A DNA stretch of 64,000 bases from Mesorhizobium sp. (GTDB lineage Bacteria; Pseudomonadota; Alphaproteobacteria; Rhizobiales; Rhizobiaceae), in contig SAQL01000005.1 of assembly GCA_004020645.1 (NCBI GenBank), positions 62,001-126,000 on the forward strand, read 5' to 3'. Shown piece by piece: positions 35,545-44,319 of the stretch. The position numbers were made by a program, and so were the translations under genes. The stretch's first letter is position 1. Each line of letters starts with the position of its first letter. The notes under the pieces are model-generated. The model saw only the letters and a list, made by a program, of their open reading frames with translations, ran no database searches and was not told where the DNA came from.

Positions 35545-35985
35545 TCATTGATAAGGGGTCCCGGCAATGTAATCGCTCAACGCTTGCTCGGTACGGAGCA
35601 ATTCGTCGAGCCGGTGCTTGACCACGTCGCCGATGCTCACCACGCCGACAGAAGCGTCGCCGTCCATGACCAACACATGGCGCGTGCGTCGGTCGGTCAT
35701 GAGCGACATCACAAAGGGCAGCAAATCCTGTGTCGAACAGGTCACCACACTGCGGTTCATGATGTCGGCGACCCGCATTGTGGGCGCCTCGATTCCGTAT
35801 TCAGCCACCGCATAGCAGCAGTCCCGCTCCGACAGCGTGCCCAGGCATTCCCCGGGCGAACGGCTGACGACCACGAATCCGATGTTGTTGTCCCGAAACA
35901 GCCGCAGGACTTCTACGACCGTCTGATCTGGTGTGACCGAGATGAGCTCGGGAGATTTGGTCTTCAAGATTTGGCAGACAAGCAT
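35545..35985 (-). CDS. CBS-pair protein
   Basis: A 146-residue protein of two CBS domains, with an AGGAGG ribosome binding site. The domain ends are CLGTLSERDCCYAV and SVGVVSIGDVVKHRLDE. It is clearly related to, but not a copy of, the CBS protein at 20.4 kb; the two share the phrases SERD and VSIGDVVK. It lies convergent to nuoG and in the same direction as nuoI and nuoH, probably in one transcript. A nucleotide- or NADH-sensing role in control of the complex is possible. Confidence 0.9.
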   Translation of the reverse strand: MLVCQILKTKSPELISVTPDQTVVEVLRLFRDNNIGFVVVSRSPGECLGTLSERDCCYAVAEYGIEAPTMRVADIMNRSVVTCSTQDLLPFVMSLMTDRRTRHVLVMDGDASVGVVSIGDVVKHRLDELLRTEQALSDYIAGTPYQ

Positions 35986-36030
35986 CTGAGCCTCCTGTCT
36001 GCGCGCTCCGGTTTGACGGCTGCCGCGCGT

Positions 36031-36597
36031 TCACGTTCGGCGGATATTTCGCCACCAGTTGTATCCCTGCGGCTCGCTCGTCTCGACCAGCACGTCCTGT
36101 TCGGTGTTCAGGCGCGCCGCGACCACACCGCCGCCGGTCGTCGCCTTGCCCGGTTTGCCGAGCAGATCGTCACGTCCGACCACCAGGTCATGCGAGGAAA
36201 AACTCGAGAATTCGTACTGCTGGCCAAGCGCGATCGCGTCCGCCGGGCAAGCGTCCTCGCACAGCCCGCAGAACAGGCACCGGGCCATGTCGATCTCGAA
36301 TTTTGCTGGATGCCGGTTGCCCTTCTCGTCCTCGTAGGGAATGACTTCGATACAGTCGCAGGGACAAATCCGCGCGCAAAGCTCGCAGGCCACGCACTTG
36401 ATCTCGCCCTCTTCGTCGCGCGTCAGGAAGTGATGCCCGCGGTAACGCGAATAGGGCAACCATTTTTCCTTGTCAGGATACTGCATGGTCACGGATCTGG
36501 AGAACATGTAGCCGAAAGTCAGCGCCAGAGCGTCCCCCAGATCGGCGAAGAACGCCCAGCCGATCCATGTTCCACTTCTGTCCACTGCGCGCGACAT
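36031..36597 (-). CDS. nuoI: NADH-quinone oxidoreductase subunit I
   Basis: A 188-residue ferredoxin-like subunit with two 4Fe-4S clusters (N6a, N6b): CVACELCARICPCDC and CLFCGLCEDACPADAI. It bridges cluster N5/N4 to N2. It is encoded on the strand opposite to the rest of the complex, 30 bp downstream of nuoH, an unusual split of the operon. Confidence 0.95.
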   Translation of the reverse strand: MSRAVDRSGTWIGWAFFADLGDALALTFGYMFSRSVTMQYPDKEKWLPYSRYRGHHFLTRDEEGEIKCVACELCARICPCDCIEVIPYEDEKGNRHPAKFEIDMARCLFCGLCEDACPADAIALGQQYEFSSFSSHDLVVGRDDLLGKPGKATTGGGVVAARLNTEQDVLVETSEPQGYNWWRNIRRT

Positions 36598-36627
36598 CGC
36601 CGCCTCGCTACGGAGCCGCTGCTGTTC

Positions 36628-37614
36628 CTAAAGGAAAGCGACGCCGGTTATGATTATGTTCGCCAATGACAGTGGAAGCAAGACTTTCCATCCAATCGCC
36701 ATCAGTTGGTCGTAGCGATAGCGCGGAAATGTGAAGCGGAACCACATAAACACATAGAGAAAGAACGCGACCTTGAGCACGAACCAGAGGAGCGGCGGCA
36801 ACGGGATCAGCACGCCATTCCAGCCGCCGAAGAACAGGATGACCGACAGGACCGACACCAGTAGCATGACGGCGTATTCGCTGACCATGAAGAACGCAAA
36901 GCGGATACCGCTGTATTCAGTATGGAACCCGGCCCCCAGATCGCCTTCCGCTTCCGCCAGATCGAAGGGAATGCGTTGCGCTTCGGCCAGCCCGGCGACG
37001 AAGAACACGAAGAAGCCGACCGGTTGGTAGACGATGTTCCAGACATCGGCCTGCGCCCGCACGATCTCGAGCAGGCTCATGGATTGCGCCAGCATTACCA
37101 CGCCGATGACCGCGAACCCCATCGGGATCTCGTAGCTGATCATCTGCGCGCAGGTCCTGAGGCTGCCCAGGACCGCGTATTTGCTGTTGGCGGCCCAGCC
37201 GCCGAAGATGACGCCATAGACCTCGATCCCGATCACCGCGAAGACGAAAAGGAGCGCCACGTTCATGTTGGAGACGTGGAGCGTGATCTCGGCGCCGAGG
37301 ACCGAGACGCTTTCGCCGAAGGGGATCGCGACGAACACCACGAAGGGCGGGGCGAGCGCCAGGATTGGCGCCAGTTTGAACAGGAAGCGGTCGGCTTCGG
37401 CCGGGATGTGGTCTTCTTTGGTTAGGAGCTTGATGCCGTCCGCCACTGGCTGCAGCAAGCCGTGCCACCCCACGCGCATCGGCCCCATCCGCTGCTGCAT
37501 GTGCCCGGCGATCTTGCGTTCGAGCCACGTCAGCGGCAAGGGCAGCAGCAGCAGGATCGCAATCAGCAACGCGACCTTGAATGCGATCAGGCCAAGGGCG
37601 AAGACAAGTTCCAT
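36628..37614 (-). CDS. nuoH: NADH-quinone oxidoreductase subunit H
   Basis: A 328-residue membrane subunit forming the quinone tunnel. Signature motifs are LTWLERKIAGHMQQRMGPMR and GWAANSKYAVLGSLRTCAQM, together with PFDLAEAEGDLGAGFHTEYS. All eight helices seem present. First gene of the minus-strand nuoH-nuoI-CBS group; its promoter should lie in the debris region 37615-38010. Confidence 0.95.
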   Translation of the reverse strand: MELVFALGLIAFKVALLIAILLLLPLPLTWLERKIAGHMQQRMGPMRVGWHGLLQPVADGIKLLTKEDHIPAEADRFLFKLAPILALAPPFVVFVAIPFGESVSVLGAEITLHVSNMNVALLFVFAVIGIEVYGVIFGGWAANSKYAVLGSLRTCAQMISYEIPMGFAVIGVVMLAQSMSLLEIVRAQADVWNIVYQPVGFFVFFVAGLAEAQRIPFDLAEAEGDLGAGFHTEYSGIRFAFFMVSEYAVMLLVSVLSVILFFGGWNGVLIPLPPLLWFVLKVAFFLYVFMWFRFTFPRYRYDQLMAIGWKVLLPLSLANIIITGVAFL

Positions 37615-38012
37615 AATCCGCAGCTACTTGTTCAACGGGTTGAGACTTACGACACTGAGCACTTGCGCTTGTCCGGCTTCGCGGGAACGGCAGTCTGCCG
37701 GCGGCGACGCAACTTGTGCAATGGTATCACAGTCTTACCGTTGCTGGCCACGGTGTGTGTCGCTTGGGACCCAAACGGGCTCTGTCGCAAAGCTTTCTTT
37801 GCCCCTCTATCGCGTCGCGAGAAGTGGTTAGCTGACGGCGTGGGTCGCCACGCTCTCCGCGAAGCCGAAATGATCCGCGCGCCACGGCTGGCAGGGGGAT
37901 GAAGAAATTCGCTCCAAGAGCGATGGTGTCGGCGATGCGGTGTGCTGGCGCACCGAGTGGAAGTGCTACCGCCCGCTGGTTTTGGCGGCGCACGGAGAAT
38001 GTTGGATTGCAG
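37615..38012. other. Gene-poor debris with an IS6-like end
   Basis: No supported gene. At 37777-37791 the sequence GGGCTCTGTCGCAAAG resembles the terminal inverted repeat of IS6/IS26-family elements (GGCTCTGTTGCAAA), but no transposase frame or second end follows. The part next to nuoH should contain its promoter; none is obvious. Confidence 0.4.
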
Positions 38013-38054
38013 TTCCCTCCCCGCTACCATTTTAGACGTTTAAGGGCATGGTAG
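38013..38054 (+). repeat. Right direct repeat with tRNA-Met-like 3' end
   Basis: TTCCCTCCCCGCTACCA (38013-38029) is close to the acceptor end of rhizobial tRNA-Met, and is followed by TTTTAGACGTTTAAGGGCAT then GGTAG. The part from TACCA matches the repeat at 20062-20086 in the same orientation with one indel and one mismatch. CTACCAT and ATGGTAG at the ends of this copy also form a 7 bp inverted repeat. Confidence 0.65.
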
Positions 38055-38063
38055 GTCTTCCTT

Positions 38064-38190
38064 GTCGACGAAGATCACGTCCATGACGGGCGGCGCGTCG
38101 GCGTGAACCGGCACAGCATATTCGGCGTAGTTGGCGTTCGTGACGCGCCCGTTGCGGTTGTCGATCACGGAACGCCTGATCCGTTTAGGA
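38064..38190 (-). pseudogene. Xanthine/aldehyde dehydrogenase large-subunit remnant
   Basis: On the minus strand a short frame reads VIDNRNGRVTNANYAEYAVP followed by VHADAPPVMDVIFVDKED. This matches the late region of molybdenum-binding subunits of the xanthine dehydrogenase family (LAEY.VPVHADVP..DV.F.....D). Only about 40 codons survive; upstream and downstream parts are gone. It stops near the direct repeat. Confidence 0.6.
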
Positions 38191-38271
38191 CATTCCCCGT
38201 CGATCGGGCCCGTGTGCAACTCGTCCCACTAGCTCGTATAATGAGTATCAACTTATCGGGATGAGCCATAA

Positions 38272-38600
38272 ATGCAGCGCGGAAGACTTGATATGCTTCT
38301 GGCCTTTCTGGCCGTCGCACGCAGCTTTACGCGGGCCGCCGCGGAGCTCGGGATTTCGTAGTCCACACTGAGCCACACGATCCGCGATCTCGAAGAGCGC
38401 CTGGGCCTTCGTCTGCTGACCCGTTTCACCGTCAGCGGCGGGCCAGCGCTTGCTTCGCAACATCGGCCCGCATTTCGAGGAGATCGAGGCCGAACTCGAC
38501 GCATTGAGCGAGTTGCGGGAGAGGCCCCGCCGGCACCATTCGGCTCACTGCCAGCGATCTCGCATTCAAATCCGTGCTCAGGTGGCGTTGCTGCTCGGCA
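38272..38600 (+). pseudogene. LysR-type regulator pseudogene
   Basis: From the ATG at 38272 the frame gives MQRGRLDMLLAFLAVARSFT then RAAAELGIS, a TAG at 38359-38361, and STLSHTIRDLEERLGLRLLT. This is the LysR N-terminal HTH; the stop replaces the Gln of the usual GISQSTLSHTIR. A frameshift follows near 38430 and the effector domain is missing. It lies in front of, and in the same direction as, an EamA exporter gene. Confidence 0.8.
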
Positions 38601-38644
38601 AGACGCAGCAATCTTGCTAAGATCGGCGGTGGGAGGAGACGGAC

Positions 38645-39604
38645 ATGCAATCGCTGCCGATAGCCCATCCAAGCGTAGCGAAGGCGACAGCCGGAGTATC
38701 GCTTCCCCTCGCCTATTCCACCGCGACGCTCTGCTGGCTCCTGTCCGCCGGCGTCTACATCGCAGCCAAGTGGGTTGCCCCCGAAATGCCGCCTTGGGCG
38801 CTCTGCTTCTGGCGGCTGACGCTCGCCTGCGCGATCCTGCTGCCCATCGTCCATCGCCACCATGGGGCGATGCTCGTGCTGGTCCAATCCCGGGCGATCG
38901 AGGTGCTGGCCGTCGGCGCTATCGGGCTGACCCTCTGTCAGGGCATGATCTACACGGGCCTCAACTACACCGACGCGACGACCGCCGGCATCATCATGGC
39001 CCTGTCGCCGATCATGACCATGGTGCTTGCCCGCTACGTGCTCGGCGAGCCCCTCGGTGTCTGGAAGGCGCTTGGCGCGCTGCTCGCTCTGGCCGGGATG
39101 GTGGTGATCGTAGCGCGCGGCGACCTTACCGCGCTGATGCGGCTCCAGTTCAATCCCGGTGAGTTGTGGATCGTCGGCAGCGCGTTTTGCTGGGGCCTCT
39201 ACACCGTGCTGCTGCGTCGCTCCAAATTCGCTATCGAGCTTCTGCCGATGGTGGTCCTGCTGCTGGGAGCCGGCGCGCTGGCCGCACTGCCCCTTTATCT
39301 CTGGGAACTGTTTTCCGGGGAGCGTTCGGCGCTGCATGCGAACGGCCTTCTGGCACTCGCCTATGTCGCTGGCCCCGGCGGCGCTCTGATGTATTACCTC
39401 TACAACCGCAGCGTCGAGACGCTTGGCGCCGGGCGCGCCAGCATGCTGCTCTATCTGCAGACTGTCTTCGTTGCCGTGCTCGCTTATCTGTTCCTCGGGG
39501 AAGGCTTGCACGATTACGACCTCGCCGGCGCTGCCTTTATCGTCGCCGGCCTGGTGCTGGCCACCGCGATCAAGCCGAGGCAGCGCACGGTGCATGTCGC
39601 GTAG
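38645..39604 (+). CDS. EamA/RhaT-family transporter
   Basis: A 319-residue membrane protein with about ten helices in two EamA repeats: PPWALCFWRLTLACAILLPI / GMIYTGLNYTDATTAGIIMA in the first and GSAFCWGLYTVLLRRSKFAI / YNRSVETLGAGRASMLLYLQ in the second. GGGAGGAG precedes the start. Such proteins export amino acids or other metabolites; the substrate cannot be told. The LysR pseudogene upstream may have been its regulator. Confidence 0.9.
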   Translation: MQSLPIAHPSVAKATAGVSLPLAYSTATLCWLLSAGVYIAAKWVAPEMPPWALCFWRLTLACAILLPIVHRHHGAMLVLVQSRAIEVLAVGAIGLTLCQGMIYTGLNYTDATTAGIIMALSPIMTMVLARYVLGEPLGVWKALGALLALAGMVVIVARGDLTALMRLQFNPGELWIVGSAFCWGLYTVLLRRSKFAIELLPMVVLLLGAGALAALPLYLWELFSGERSALHANGLLALAYVAGPGGALMYYLYNRSVETLGAGRASMLLYLQTVFVAVLAYLFLGEGLHDYDLAGAAFIVAGLVLATAIKPRQRTVHVA

Positions 39605-39680
39605 GGAATATCCGCGTCGCCAATTCCGGGACGGCGCGATGAAGAGCCGAGGCAAGCATAGGCGCGCCGGTACAACGGCT

Positions 39681-40754
39681 TCACTGGACCGTTATCGCGG
39701 GTGCGCCGGGCTCGACATGGCCGATCACGCAAGCCGACGTGTAACCTCCCGCGATAATCTTTTCGACCAGGGCCGCCGCTCTGTCGCGCTCGCAGGCGAC
39801 GAGCAGCCCGCCCGAAGTCTGTGGATCGGTGAGAAGATGGCGCCGCCACTCCGGCATATCGGCAGGCAGGAGCACCGCGTCGCCATAGCTCGCCCAGTTA
39901 CGCCGCGAAGCGCCGGTGACAAATCCTTGTTCTGCCAACAGCACGGCTTCGGAAAAGAGCGGAACGTCGCAATCACGAATGACGAGATCACAGCCTGAGC
40001 CGCGCGCCATCTCGAGAGCATGTCCGAGCAGGCCGAAACCGGTCACGTCGGTCATCGCATGGACGCTCTCGTCCTGCGCGAGCTCCGATCCGATCCGGTT
40101 GAGCAGGGTGGTCGAGGCGATCATCTCGACATAGGCGCTGGGCGGGAGCGCCTGCTTCTTGAAGGCGGCGGAGTAGATGCCGACGCCGAGTGCCTTCGTC
40201 AGAATCAGGGCGTCTCCCGGCCTCGCACCCGAATTGCGCCTGATGTCATCGGGCCGGCATGTGCCGATCACGGCAAGACCATAGATCGGCTCCGGCGAGT
40301 CGATCGAGTGGCCGCCGGCGACTGGGATTCCGGCGGTGGCGCAAACTGCCCGGCCGCCCTTCAAAATGTCTTGGACCATATGCGTCGGCATCTTGTCGAG
40401 CGGCATACCGAGAATGGCCAGCGCCATGATTGGCCGGCCGCCCATCGCATAGACGTCGGAGATCGCGTTGGTCGCGGCGATCCGGCCGAAATCATAAGGA
40501 TCGTCCACCATGGGCATGAAGAAATCGGTGGTGGCGATGACACAGGTCTCGCCGTCAAGCTGCCAGACGGCGGCGTCGTCTCCGGTTTCGGTGCCGACAA
40601 GAAGCTGACGAAAGGGAGTGGCCTCGACTTGGTCTGCGAGAAGCTGCTGAAGGACGGAAGGCGCCAGCTTGCAGCCGCAGCCACCACCATGGGCGAGGCT
40701 GGTCAGGCGAGGCACTGGAGCGTCGGCGACTTCAGGTGCGAGGGCAATTGCCAT
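39681..40754 (-). CDS. selD: Selenophosphate synthetase
   Basis: A 357-residue ATP-dependent enzyme that makes selenophosphate, the selenium donor for Sec-tRNA. The active site loop [16 protein letters not shown] carries Cys rather than Sec at the catalytic place. [21 protein letters not shown] is the conserved ATP/Mg site. Start at 40754 (MAIALAPEV) is supported by AAGGAGG; an in-frame start at 40826 lacks one. It is divergent from the fdo operon and supplies the same pathway. Confidence 0.94.
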   Translation of the reverse strand: MAIALAPEVADAPVPRLTSLAHGGGCGCKLAPSVLQQLLADQVEATPFRQLLVGTETGDDAAVWQLDGETCVIATTDFFMPMVDDPYDFGRIAATNAISDVYAMGGRPIMALAILGMPLDKMPTHMVQDILKGGRAVCATAGIPVAGGHSIDSPEPIYGLAVIGTCRPDDIRRNSGARPGDALILTKALGVGIYSAAFKKQALPPSAYVEMIASTTLLNRIGSELAQDESVHAMTDVTGFGLLGHALEMARGSGCDLVIRDCDVPLFSEAVLLAEQGFVTGASRRNWASYGDAVLLPADMPEWRRHLLTDPQTSGGLLVACERDRAAALVEKIIAGGYTSACVIGHVEPGAPAITVQ

Positions 40755-41222
40755 AGCAAGCCTCCTTAGATTGGCACCGAGCGAGATACCGAGCGGAATT
40801 GGTATTGGCCGTACGCCGGCGATCATTCGGGGGCCGATTGGACGGAGAGATCAGACCAGCGCGAACGCGTTCGTTTCGGAGACGCTTGGTGAGAGGGGAA
40901 AAGCGCGACAAATGTCCAGGCTCGGAGCGCACACTTACGCCACCGTCGGCCGTCGTCCGAAAAGCGCCCCGGCACGCGGGAGCCGTTTTCAATACCACGC
41001 GACACTGTAAGATTATCCTTGGACAAGCGTCAATCGCACTCTCTCATCTAAAACATGAGTGATGCTATCAAGTATAAGTCGGTATGAAATACAGAGCGGT
41101 CGGACGACCCTGGTGCAACACACACTTGGCTTTGTTTGACTTTGTCCTATTTTGGATCAAAATGCCTTCGTACCCTTGGTTCGGGATGCCCTTCGGAGCA
41201 TCCGCTTCGGGAGGACATTCAA
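40755..41222. other. Intergenic region between divergent selD and fdoG
   Basis: 468 bp without a supported gene; short frames are open on both strands. It should hold the promoters of selD (left) and fdoGHI (right). The segment at about 41020 (TTGGACAAGCGTCAA) looks a little like an FNR-type dyad but is not convincing. The RBS GGGAGG lies at 41209-41214. Confidence 0.5.
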
Positions 41223-44200
41223 ATGAACATCGAACTGTCACGGCGCGCGTTCCTGCAGACGGCAGGCGCGGGTCTCGCCGGTACTACGCTTGGAGCTCTC
41301 GGCTTCGGCGATATAGAAGCCGCACATGCTGCGGCGATACGAGCCTTCAAGCTCGCCAACACCACCGAGGCGCGCAACACCTGCCCATATTGCTCAGTGG
41401 CGTGCGGCGTTATCCTCTACTCAAAGGGCGATCTCAGGAAGGGCGAACAGGCCGAGATCACCCATATCGAAGGCGATACCGACCATCCGACCAACCGCGG
41501 CACCTTGTGCCCCAAGGGCTCGGCCTTGCTCGGTTTCGTCAAGGCCCCGACCCGCTTGCAACAGCCGATGATCCGCAAGCCCGGGGCGGACAAGTTCGAG
41601 CCGACAACGTGGGAAGACGCGCTCGACCGCATCGCCCGCCTGATGAAGGACGATCGCGACCAGAACTTCGTCGCGACGAACAATGACGGCGTGACGGTCA
41701 ACCGATGGATTACCACCGGCTTCCTCGCCGCTTCGGCGACGACTAATGAAACCGCGTTCGAGACCTACAAGGTGGTCCGCAGCACGGGCATGCTGGTGTT
41801 CGATAATCAGGCGCGTGTCTGACACGGCCCGACGGTGGCGAGTCTCGCCCCAACATTCGGCCGCGGAGCAATGACGAATTCCTGGACCGACATCAGGAAC
41901 ACAGATCTTGTCGTGATCATGGGCGGCAATGCCGCCGAGGCCCATCCTTGCGGCTTCAAATGGGTCACCGAGGCGAAGGCCAACCGTGGCGCCAAGCTCA
42001 TCGTCGTCGATCCGCGCTACACGCGCTCGGCCTCGGTGTCGGATCTCTATGCACCAATCCGTCAAGGCACGGACATCGCGTTCCTGCTCGGGCTGATCAA
42101 CTATTGCATCGAAAACGACAAGGTGCAGCGGGACTATGTGAAGGCGTTCACTAACGCCGGCTACGTCGTCAAGCAGGGCTTCACCTACCAGGACGGCCTG
42201 TTTTCCGGCTATGACGAGGCGAAGCGCGACTACGACAAGTCGAGCTGGGACTACGAGATCGGCGCGGACGGTTTCGCCGTCGTCGATGACACGCTGGCAA
42301 ATCCTCGCTGCGTCTGGAACCTGCTGAAGAACCATGTCGCGGTCTACACGCCGGAGATGGTCGAGCGCATTTGCGGCACGCCGAAGGACAAGTTCCTGAA
42401 GGTCGCCGAGATGGTGGCGGAGTGCTCGTCGCCGACCAAGGCGATGACCTCGATGTACGCGCTCGGCTGGACGCAGCACTCGAAAGGCTCGCAGAACATC
42501 CGCGCCATGGCGATGCTGCAGCTCATTCTGGGCAATATCGGTGTTCGCGGCGGCGGCATGAACGCGCTGCGCGGCCACTCCAACATCCAGGGGCTGACCG
42601 ACGTCGGTCTGATGTCGAACTTGCTTCCTGGCTATCTGACGCTGCCTAACGAGAAGGAACCGGACCTCGCCGCCTATATGTCGACCCGCGGTTTCAAGCC
42701 GCTCAGGCCGAACCAGATGAGCTACTGGCAGAACTACAGGAAGTTCTTCGTCAGTTTCCAGAAGGCCATGTACGGCTCGGCGGCGACGCCGGAAAACGAT
42801 TTCGCTTACGACTACCTGCCGAAGCTCGACGTGCCCGGCTACGACGTGCTGCGTGCCTTCGATATGATGCACCAGGGCAAGATCAACCTGTATCTTTGCC
42901 AAGGCTTCAACGCGCTGCAAGCGTTCCCCAACAAGCAGAAGATCACGGCCTCGCTCTCCAAGCTCAAGCTCCTGGTCGTCATGGACCCGTTGGCTACCGA
43001 GACGGCACGCTTCTGGGAAAATCACGGCGCGCACAATGACGTCGATCCGTCGGCGATCCAGACCGAAGTGATCGAACTGCCGTCGACGTGCTTTGCCGAA
43101 GACGACGGCTCACTTACCAATTCGGGGCGCTGGCTGCAGTGGCACTGGGCCGGCGGCACACCGCCGGGCGAGGCCAAGCGCGACACCTGGATCATGGCGC
43201 AGATACATCTTCGCCTGAAGGAACTCTATCGCAAGGAAGGCGGCGCTTTCCCCGATCCGATCCTCAATCTCCATTGGCCTTATGCCGATCCGGGCGACCC
43301 GACGGCCGAGGAAATCGCCCAGGAGATCAATGGGCGGGCGCTCGCGAAGGTGACGGACACGGCCGATCCGACCAAGGTGCTTGCCGAGGCCGGAAAACTG
43401 TTGCCGGGCTTCGCCGCGCTGCGCGACGACGGCTCCACATCCTGCGGCTGCTGGATCTATTCCGGCTGCTTCAACGAGAAGGGCAACAACATGGCCCGCC
43501 GGGATACTGACGATCCCGACGAGACCGGCGCCTACCTGAAGTGGGCGTTCTCGTGGCCTGCCAATCGCCGCATCCTCTACAACAGGGCGTCGGCCGATTT
43601 GAACGGGAAGGCCTGGGATCCCGACCGCAAGGTGATCGAGTGGGACGGGGCGAAATGGTCGGGTTATGACGTCCCGGACATCGCGCCGACAGCGAAGCCC
43701 GGCGAGGTCGGCCCATTCATCATGAATCCGGAAGGCGTGTCGCGCCTCTTCACCCGAGGCATGATGCGGGACGGACCGTTCCCGGCGCATTACGAGCCGT
43801 TCGAATCGCCGATCGTCAATCCGGTCGCGCCCAACGTCCGGGGCAACCCGGCAGCGCGGGTATTCGAAGGGGATTTCAGGCAGTTCGCCGAGCCGGCCTC
43901 GGCGGAGTTCCCCTATGCGGCGACCTCCTACCGCCTGACCGAGCATTTCCACTTCTGGACCAAGCACGTCATCGTCAACGCTGTGATGCAGCCGGAGTTC
44001 TTCGTGGAGATATCGGAACAGCTAGCAGCCGAAAAAGGTATCGCCAAGGACGGTTGGGTGCGCGTTTGGTCCAAGCGCGGCTCGGTCACGGCGAAGGCGA
44101 TGGTAACCAAGCGGATCAAGCCGCTGACCTGCGACGGCAAGACCGTCCATATCGTCGGCATTCCACTGCACTGGGGCTTCACCGGAGCGGCAAAGAAGGG

Positions 44201-44309
44201 ATTCGGCCCGAACATGCTGACGCCCTATGTCGGCGACGCCAACATCGAGACGCCTGAATACAAGGCGTTTCTGGTCAATATCGAGCCCGTCTCCGGGCCG
44301 GTAGCATAG
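41223..44309 (+). CDS. fdoG: Formate dehydrogenase, selenocysteine-containing alpha subunit
   Basis: A 1028-residue molybdenum enzyme with an in-frame UGA at 41820-41822 read as selenocysteine (residue 200): the context NQARV-U-HGPTVA is the exact family motif. Residues 6-16 ([12 protein letters not shown]) are a Tat signal, so it acts in the periplasm. The 4Fe-4S ligands are Cys54, Cys57, Cys61 (CPYCSVACG) and the Cys in GTLCPKG. The rest binds bis-MGD. It oxidises formate to CO2 and passes electrons to FdoH. Gene finders ignoring Sec would split it into a 229-residue piece and an 824-residue piece. Confidence 0.95.
41820..41860 (+). promoter_or_regulatory. Bacterial SECIS element in fdoG
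   Basis: Immediately after the UGA, GGTGGC GAGTCT CGCCCC (41834-41851) forms a short stem with an apical GAGTCT loop, matching the SelB-binding loop AGGUCU/AAGUCU of E. coli fdhF and fdnG in place and shape. The surrounding CACGGCCCGACGG and CCAACATTCGGCCGCGG are also conserved. Confidence 0.85.
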
Positions 44310-44319
44310 GGAGGCGGCG

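Noticed and set aside
41020..41040. FNR/Anr-like dyad upstream of fdoG
   Set aside because: TTGGACAAGCGTCAA departs from TTGAT-N4-ATCAA in both half-sites; not reported as an operator.
41136..41822. A 229-residue truncated formate dehydrogenase ending at TGA
   Set aside because: The TGA has selenocysteine context (ARV-U-HGPT) and a SECIS hairpin, and the frame continues to 44309; selA, selB, selC and selD are present.
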